Of a stretch of DNA of 64,000 bases, positions 58,838 through 64,000 are shown piece by piece. This DNA is from Pantoea brenneri (lineage in GTDB: Bacteria > Pseudomonadota > Gammaproteobacteria > Enterobacterales > Enterobacteriaceae): the NCBI GenBank assembly GCA_002095305.1, contig MIEI01000008.1, forward strand, positions 1 through 64,000, given 5' to 3'. A program made the translations under genes and the position numbers. The notes beneath the pieces are model-generated. The model saw only the letters and a list, made by a program, of their open reading frames with translations. It was not told where the DNA came from and did not search any database. Position 1 is the first letter of the stretch. Each line of letters opens with the position of its first letter.

Positions 58838-60259
58838 ATGACAGAGCAACAGGCGGTAGACCAGGCGATGAACTATTTCGACAGCGGGGCGTTTCAGCAG
58901 CTGCTGGCCCGACGCATCGCCTGTGTAACGGAGAGTCAGCATCCGCAGCGTCAGGCCGGGCTGCAACACTATCTGCAGGCTGAGATTGGACCGCAGCTTG
59001 AGGCGCTGGGTTTTACGCTGCATCCTTTCGATAATCCCCAGCCGGGCAGTCCGCCGTTTCTGATTGCGGTGCGTATCGAGGACCCGACGCAGCCGACGCT
59101 GCTCTGTTACGGGCATGGCGATGTGGTGTATGGCGATGAGGAGAACTGGCGTCCCGGACTGTCACCGTGGCAGCTGACTGCGGAAGGCGATCGCTGGTAT
59201 GGCCGTGGCAGCGCAGACAACAAAGGCCAGCACTGTATCAACCTGGCGGCGCTGGAACAGGTGATGGCGGCGCGGGGCGGCAGGCTGGGCTTTAACTGCA
59301 AAATTCTGTTTGAGATGGGTGAAGAGATCAGCTCGCCGGGGCTGGTGCAGATTTGTCAGCAGCAGCAGGCGCTGCTGGCGGCCGATCTGTTTATCGCTTC
59401 AGACGGCCCGCGGCTCAACGCCGTGCGGCCGACGCTGTTCCTCGGTTCACGCGGCGCGGCCAACTTTCGCCTGACCATTACCGCGCGCGATAACGCCTAC
59501 CACTCAGGTAACTGGGGCGGGCTGTTAAGCAACCCCGGCACCCAGCTGGCGAATGCGCTGGCATGTCTGGTAAATGCGCAGGGCGTGTTGCAGGTGGCGG
59601 CGCTGAAACCCGACTCCCTGACCCCGGCAGTGCGCGACATCCTCAGCGATATCGACGTTGGCGGTATGCCTGGCGATCCGGCGCTGGCTGAAAACTGGGG
59701 TGAACCCGGTTTAACCGCGGCTGAACGGTTGTATGGCTGGAACACGCTGGAAGTCCTGGCGTTTGAAACCGGGAACCCAGCGCAGCCGATGAATGCGATT
59801 CCCGGTCGCGCCACGGCAGTCTGTCAGCTGCGCTTTGTGGTCGGCACCGACTGGCAGAACCTGGTGCAGCACGTTGAACAGCATCTGCGCCAGCACGGTT
59901 TCGACAATGTCAGCGTAGAGTTTCTGCGTGGCTCGCCGGCCACCCGGCTCAATCCGCAGGATCCGCTGGTGGAGTGGGCGCTCAACAGTCTGGCCCACAG
60001 CAGTGGCAAAAAACCGGCGCTGCTGCCTAACCTCGGCGGATCGCTGCCCAATGAGGTGTTTGCCGATATCCTTGGTCTGCCAACCCTGTGGGTGCCGCAC
60101 TCCTATCCGGCCTGTGGCCAGCACGGCGTCAATGAACACATGCTGACCTCGATTGCCCGCGAAGGACTGGCGATCATGACCCGGCTGTTCTGGCAGCTGG
60201 GTGAAGAGGGCCAGCAACTGCTCGCCCGCCACCGCAACTGGCAGGAGAGTGGTCAATGA
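58838..60259 (+). CDS. M20-family metallopeptidase/amidohydrolase
   Basis: 473 residues with zinc ligands in CYGHGDVVYGDEENW, YGRGSADNKGQH, EMGEEISSPG and a dimerisation domain. It looks like a dipeptidase or N-acyl-amino-acid hydrolase; which one cannot be told from sequence alone. The stop overlaps the transporter start (ATGA), so uptake and hydrolysis of one compound are probably coupled. Confidence 0.87.
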   Translation: MTEQQAVDQAMNYFDSGAFQQLLARRIACVTESQHPQRQAGLQHYLQAEIGPQLEALGFTLHPFDNPQPGSPPFLIAVRIEDPTQPTLLCYGHGDVVYGDEENWRPGLSPWQLTAEGDRWYGRGSADNKGQHCINLAALEQVMAARGGRLGFNCKILFEMGEEISSPGLVQICQQQQALLAADLFIASDGPRLNAVRPTLFLGSRGAANFRLTITARDNAYHSGNWGGLLSNPGTQLANALACLVNAQGVLQVAALKPDSLTPAVRDILSDIDVGGMPGDPALAENWGEPGLTAAERLYGWNTLEVLAFETGNPAQPMNAIPGRATAVCQLRFVVGTDWQNLVQHVEQHLRQHGFDNVSVEFLRGSPATRLNPQDPLVEWALNSLAHSSGKKPALLPNLGGSLPNEVFADILGLPTLWVPHSYPACGQHGVNEHMLTSIAREGLAIMTRLFWQLGEEGQQLLARHRNWQESGQ

Positions 60260-61523
60260 GCAGCATCGCGCAAAGCCGTCCACAGCTCAGGCCGAGCCTG
60301 CATAAAACGCTGTTTGCCACCTGTATCGGTAACGCGCTGGAGTGGTTTGATATCGCCGTCTATGGCTTTTTCGCCAGTTACATCGCCCACGCATTCTTTC
60401 CGGTCAGCGATCCGTCGGTTTCACTGCTGCTGACCTTTGGCAGCTTCGGCATCGCCTTTCTCATCCGTCCGCTGGGAGCGCTGGTGTTAGGAAACTACGC
60501 CGATCGTCATGGTCGTAAAAAGGCGCTGCTGCTGTCGATCAATCTGATGATGCTGGGTGGGGCGATCATTACCTTTATGCCGGGTTACGCCACGATCGGA
60601 CTGGCCGCGCCGCTACTGATCATCCTGGCGCGGCTGATTCAGGGTTTCTCCGCCGGCGGCGAATTTGGCAGTTCCACCGCTTTTCTGGTGGAGCATTTCC
60701 CGGAGCGTAAGGCGTTTATTGCCAGCTGGCAGTTCGCCACGCAGGGAGCCAGCACGCTGATGGCGTCGGCGTTTGGCCTCGGCCTGACGCAGTGGCTCAG
60801 CGAAAGTGAAATTCAGGCGTGGGGCTGGCGCATTCCGTTCGCCTTTGGCTTGTTGATTGGTCCGCTGGGGGTCTATATTCGCCGCCACGTGCACGAGCCC
60901 GCCAGTTTCGTCGCACAGGAGAAACATGCCGCGCCGCTGAAGACTCTGTTTGGCCGCCAGAAGGCGCTGATCACCCTGGCGATTGGGCTGATGGTCATTT
61001 CGACCGCCATCAACTACATGCTGAACTACATCCCGACCTATGCCACCAAAACGCTGCATTTATCGGGCTCGGTGGCGTTTACCGCAACCCTGGTGGCCGG
61101 GATCATCCTGACGGTCGTCACCCCGATAATGGGATTGTGGGCCGAACGTGTGGGGCGGCTGCCCTGATGTGGGGGTCGCTGTTACTGCTGATGGTCACCA
61201 TCTATCCGGCGTTTAAAGCGATGATCGATCACACCACACCGACCACGCTGATTTTGCTGGTGGCGTGGATGGCGCTGCTGAAGTCGGTTTACTTCTCGAC
61301 GGTGCCGTCGGTGATGGCCGATCTGTTTCCTGCCACCACCCGGGCCAGCGGCATGGCGATCAGTTATAACGTGGCGGTGACGGTATTCGGCGGCTTTGCA
61401 CCGTTGATTTGTAGCCTGCTGATCCAGGTCACTGGCAGCAGCCTGGCACCGGGCTATTACCTGATGGCCGTCGCGGTGCTGAGTGGAATTGCGCTGTTAC
61501 GCAGCAGTAAGCGGCTGGGATAA
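60256..61523 (+). pseudogene. MFS transporter, metabolite:H+ symporter (MHS) family, with a one-base deletion
   Basis: The frame from 60256 has the MHS signature near the N-terminus (CIGNALEWFDIAVYGFFASY) and GNYADRHGRKKAL. It runs through nine helices to AERVGRLP and stops at 61165-61167. The reading continues in the next frame as LMWGSLLLLMVTIYPAFKAM through the last helices to 61523. CTGCCC-TGA is read where CTG-CCx-CTG-ATG is expected, so one base (likely a C of a C-run) is missing near 61160-61164. The restored product has about 422 residues, normal for the family (ProP, CitA, ShiA). Probably imports the substrate of the M20 enzyme. Confidence 0.87.
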
Positions 61524-61524
61524 C

Positions 61525-61552
61525 AAAACGGGCCGTCACTGCGGCCCGTTTT
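61525..61552. terminator. Bidirectional terminator between the MHS gene and aldA
   Basis: AAAACGGGCCG-TCACTG-CGGCCCGTTTT, a perfect 11-bp stem whose arms supply T-runs on both strands. Confidence 0.88.
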
Positions 61553-61558
61553 ACCGGC

Positions 61559-62995
61559 TTAGCTGAACTGCAGATAGGCAACGTGGGTCTGCAGGAACTC
61601 TTCCAGCCCATGTTTGCCGTCGGCCCCGCCAACGCCTGATTTACGCCAGCCAGCATGAAAGCCCTGCATCGCCTCGAAGTTTTCGCGGTTAACGTAGGTT
61701 TCGCCAAACTTCAGCTGACGCAGCGCCTTCATGGTGGTGTTGATATCCCGGGTATAGAGCGAAGAGGTCAGGCCATACTGGCAGTCGTTAGCCAGCGCGA
61801 TCGCCTCGTCCAGCGTTTTGAAGCGCATCACCGGCAACACCGGACCAAAAATCTCCTCCTGCATGATCTCCATCTCCTGACGTACCCCGGTGATCAGCGT
61901 CGGCTCAAAAAAGAAGCCCTGATCGCCGACCCGTTTGCCGCCCAGTACCACCGTTGCGCCAGCCGCAACCGCATTGGCCACTTTCTGTTCGACACGCTGC
62001 AGGGCCGCGGCGTTAATCAGCGGTCCCATATCAATATCGCTGTGCTGAGCCGGATCGCCCAGTTTCACCTGCCGGAAGGCGGCGGTCAGCGCGGCGATAA
62101 AGCGATCGTAAATGCCGTCCTGCACATAGACGCGCTCCGCACAGTTACACACCTGGCCGCTGTTGATCATCCTTGAGCTGACGATTGCCCGCACCGCCAG
62201 GTCGATATCAGCATCATCCATCACAATCGCCGGGGCTTTCCCTCCCAGCTCCAGCGACACTTTGGTCACATTTTTGGCCGCAGCCTGCATGGTGGCAACG
62301 CCAGCACCGACGCTGCCGGTCAGGCTGACCAGGCCGACCTTAGGATTCGCCGCCAGCTCCTGTCCGACTTCCGGACCGTAGCCATAAACGAAATTGATCA
62401 CCCCGGCTGGCAGGCCCAGGGTGTGTAAAATATCGGCGAATATCGCGGCGTTATTTGGCGTCAGTTCGCTGGGTTTGATCACAATAGTATTGCCGGTAAT
62501 CAGTGCCGGTGCCGCTTTGCGTGCAATCAGGAAGAACGGGAAGTTGCACGGTAAAATGCCGGTGGTGACGCCGATGGCCTTTTTAAACAGGAAGATATTT
62601 TCGTTTGGCCGATCGCTGTTGATGATTTCACCCTCATAGCGTCGCGCCCACTCAGCCATATAGTCGAGGTAATCCGCGGTAAACAGCACTTCGATCTGCG
62701 CCAGCCCCTGGGTTTTGCCACCTTCAGCCACAATGGTGGCCGTCAGTTGCGGTTCACGTGCGCGGATCGCCGTGGCGATTTTGTGCAGCCAGACGCCACG
62801 TTCAACCGCAGGCAACGCTTCCCACTGCGGCTGAGCCGCTTCGGCGGCGAGGATCGCGCGCTGTGCATCTGCGGCGCTGCCCTGCGGAATACGCGACAGC
62901 AGCGCTTCGGTGGCCGGATTAATCACCTCAATCCACTTATCGTTGTGATCGGCGACAAACTCGCCATTAATGTAATGTTGATGATGTGTTGTCAT
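61559..62995 (-). CDS. aldA: AldA-like NAD-dependent aldehyde dehydrogenase
   Basis: 478 residues, against 479 in E. coli AldA (lactaldehyde/glycolaldehyde dehydrogenase). Catalytic Cys in INSGQVCNCAERVYV, catalytic Glu in LELGGKAPAIV, and the C-terminal NRENFEAMQGFHAGWRKSG closely match AldA. One oddity: residue 150 in the motif PWNFPF is Cys (TGC at 62546-62548) instead of the near-invariant Trp, next to the catalytic Asn. It may be AldA or a paralogue acting on an amino-acid-derived aldehyde, given the neighbours. Confidence 0.82.
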   Translation of the reverse strand: MTTHHQHYINGEFVADHNDKWIEVINPATEALLSRIPQGSAADAQRAILAAEAAQPQWEALPAVERGVWLHKIATAIRAREPQLTATIVAEGGKTQGLAQIEVLFTADYLDYMAEWARRYEGEIINSDRPNENIFLFKKAIGVTTGILPCNFPFFLIARKAAPALITGNTIVIKPSELTPNNAAIFADILHTLGLPAGVINFVYGYGPEVGQELAANPKVGLVSLTGSVGAGVATMQAAAKNVTKVSLELGGKAPAIVMDDADIDLAVRAIVSSRMINSGQVCNCAERVYVQDGIYDRFIAALTAAFRQVKLGDPAQHSDIDMGPLINAAALQRVEQKVANAVAAGATVVLGGKRVGDQGFFFEPTLITGVRQEMEIMQEEIFGPVLPVMRFKTLDEAIALANDCQYGLTSSLYTRDINTTMKALRQLKFGETYVNRENFEAMQGFHAGWRKSGVGGADGKHGLEEFLQTHVAYLQFS

Positions 62996-63191
62996 TCGCA
63001 GGTCTCTCCGCTATCGGTGCGTTGCAATAATGTAATTAAAGAGTGAGGCAGATCCGGCGGAGCGACCTTTAGCTGATTGCCAGCAGCATAAGGCGGCTGG
63101 CAACCAATCACAGATATCGGCGCGTTTTACGGCAAAAACGGCAAATTGTTGTAGATTTAACAGAGCGAAGAGGTAAAAAGAGGGGGACATC

Positions 63192-63458
63192 ATGGCAAAC
63201 GGATGGGCGTCTGAAGGCGCCGTGCAGGAGCAGATCGACAGCACCGTTAACGACGGCATTGAACGTGTCCGGCAATCAATCGGCCACGGCGAAAGCGCCA
63301 CCGAATGTGAACTCTGTGGCGAACCGATTCCCGAGGCGCGCCGTAAGGCGCTGAAAGGCGTGCGCTACTGTGTTTCCTGTCAGGAGAAAATCGACAAACA
63401 GCAGCAGAACAGCAGTTTATATAACCGTCGTGGCAGTAAAGATAGCCAGTTACGTTAG
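63192..63458 (+). CDS. ybiI: YbiI, DksA/TraR-type zinc-finger protein
   Basis: 88 residues, as in E. coli YbiI. A C4 zinc finger is formed by Cys39, Cys42, Cys60 and Cys63, and the tail YNRRGSKDSQLR is the same as in E. coli. The coiled-coil arm of DksA is missing, so direct action on RNA polymerase is doubtful; the function is unknown. It converges on yoaK, 3 bp away. Confidence 0.92.
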   Translation: MANGWASEGAVQEQIDSTVNDGIERVRQSIGHGESATECELCGEPIPEARRKALKGVRYCVSCQEKIDKQQQNSSLYNRRGSKDSQLR

Positions 63459-63461
63459 ATG

Positions 63462-63560
63462 TCAGGACCCTGGCATCGCCAGACCGCTGCCAATAAACCA
63501 CGCCAGAAAGCCGACGCCCGCCACGATGATGGCGATAGGAAAGAGGATTCCAATTCTCAT
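63462..63560 (-). CDS. yoaK: YoaK, 32-residue membrane protein
   Basis: The small gene encodes a 32-residue protein starting MRIGILFPIAIIVAGVGFLA and ending LAMPGS. It has one membrane helix and the same length and pattern as E. coli YoaK. CAGGAAAATC precedes the ATG. The role is unknown. It is next to ybiI here, whereas in E. coli it is elsewhere (with yoaJ). Confidence 0.8.
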   Translation of the reverse strand: MRIGILFPIAIIVAGVGFLAWFIGSGLAMPGS

Positions 63561-63606
63561 GATTTTCCTGCTGCAAACAGAGGGGAGTGTAAGGCGGGCG
63601 ATCTTA

Positions 63607-63930
63607 TCACGACAGGTGCAAGACTGCGCGGTGGGTTTTCAGCAGGGTAAAGAGCTGGAACTGGGTCGCGTCATTCACCTCACGCAGCAGTTCACCCTTG
63701 TTGAACACGATGTGGTGAATGTGACCCAGCTGACGCCACACCACAATCGCTGAGGCGATCAACGCGCAGTGCTGTTCCGCCTGAATACATTCAAGGGTCG
63801 CGTACTGCGCATCCTCCAGCCCATTCACAAATACCTTTATCGCCTCGGCCGGCAGAATCGCCCGCAGGTCATCCAGCATCACCTGACTGACTGAACGTGA
63901 AAGAAACAGTGTTAACCACTTAGTCGTCAT
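63607..63930 (-). CDS. Uncharacterised 107-residue protein
   Basis: Not recognised. It is a soluble-looking protein with one hydrophobic stretch (CALIASAIVVW, about residues 55-65) and His-rich LGHIHHIVF. AGGG lies 6 bases before the ATG at 63930. It may share a transcript with yoaK downstream (47 bp). I see no motif that suggests a function. Confidence 0.65.
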   Translation of the reverse strand: MTTKWLTLFLSRSVSQVMLDDLRAILPAEAIKVFVNGLEDAQYATLECIQAEQHCALIASAIVVWRQLGHIHHIVFNKGELLREVNDATQFQLFTLLKTHRAVLHLS

Positions 63931-64000
63931 CCCAATCCCTGAATTCGATCAATTTTCCCCAGTTTATACGACCCTGGCCGCCGTAAGGAAAGGCTTCTTT

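Overview
The window reads as ordinary chromosome of an enterobacterium of the Erwiniaceae type (Pantoea or Erwinia is my best guess; this is inferred from gene content and order, not from a database match). It is moderately GC-rich and densely coded. Much of its gene order is that of the Escherichia coli sap-psp-tyrR-tpx-fnr-pnt-rst region, rearranged and with pieces missing or added. I see no rRNA, tRNA, insertion sequence, prophage or CRISPR array.

Layout. 1-2.0 kb: end of the sap transporter operon. 2.1-2.2 kb: a RyhB-type small RNA behind Fur-box-like palindromes. 2.3-7.5 kb: the phage-shock regulon (pspF, sigma-54 promoter, pspABCD, ycjX, ycjF; pspE is absent). 7.6-10.3 kb: an inserted gtrABC-type bactoprenol glucosylation cluster whose last gene is frameshifted. 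10.6-16.3 kb: tyrR, tpx and the murein-peptide recycling genes ycjG, mpaA and mppA. 16.4-19.6 kb: zntB, the FNR-dependent small RNA FnrS, a 48-residue proline-rich peptide, ttcA and an MgtC-family gene. 19.8-25.1 kb: a DUF333 lipoprotein, ldhA, the ydbH-ynbE-ydbL envelope bridge operon and azoR. 25.3-37.6 kb: hrpA, ydgD, ydgU, asr with a candidate RstA box, an M32 carboxypeptidase, rstBA, an unknown gene, ydgI and ydgH. 38.2-43.8 kb: pntA (frameshifted), pntB, uspE, fnr with an FNR box, and ydaL.

From 43.8 kb the content is more accessory and catabolic. A PcaQ-like LysR regulator faces an aromatic-acid-type MFS transporter and ydcJ (2-oxoadipate dioxygenase/decarboxylase family). Then come a type-B carboxylesterase and a chemoreceptor with a possible FliA promoter. 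A peptide and amino-acid utilisation region follows: two LysR regulators, an aminotransferase, two orphan solute-binding proteins, a PepT-like peptidase, an M20 hydrolase, an MHS-family transporter (frameshifted) and an AldA-like dehydrogenase. The window ends with ybiI, the tiny membrane protein gene yoaK and an unknown 107-residue gene.

How the parts connect. FNR (42.2 kb) should act on the fnrS promoter and on its own promoter. RstA (33.8 kb) probably drives asr. MppA imports murein tripeptide, which MpaA and YcjG then process. The strongest oddities are three single-base deletions (gtrC-like, pntA, MHS transporter), each splitting an otherwise intact gene. They could be real mutations, but the shared pattern suggests indel errors in the assembly. 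I found no clearly undescribed multi-gene system. The best candidates for novelty are the gtr insertion, the RyhB locus between sapA and pspF, the proline-rich peptide next to fnrS, and the LysR-transporter-YdcJ module.
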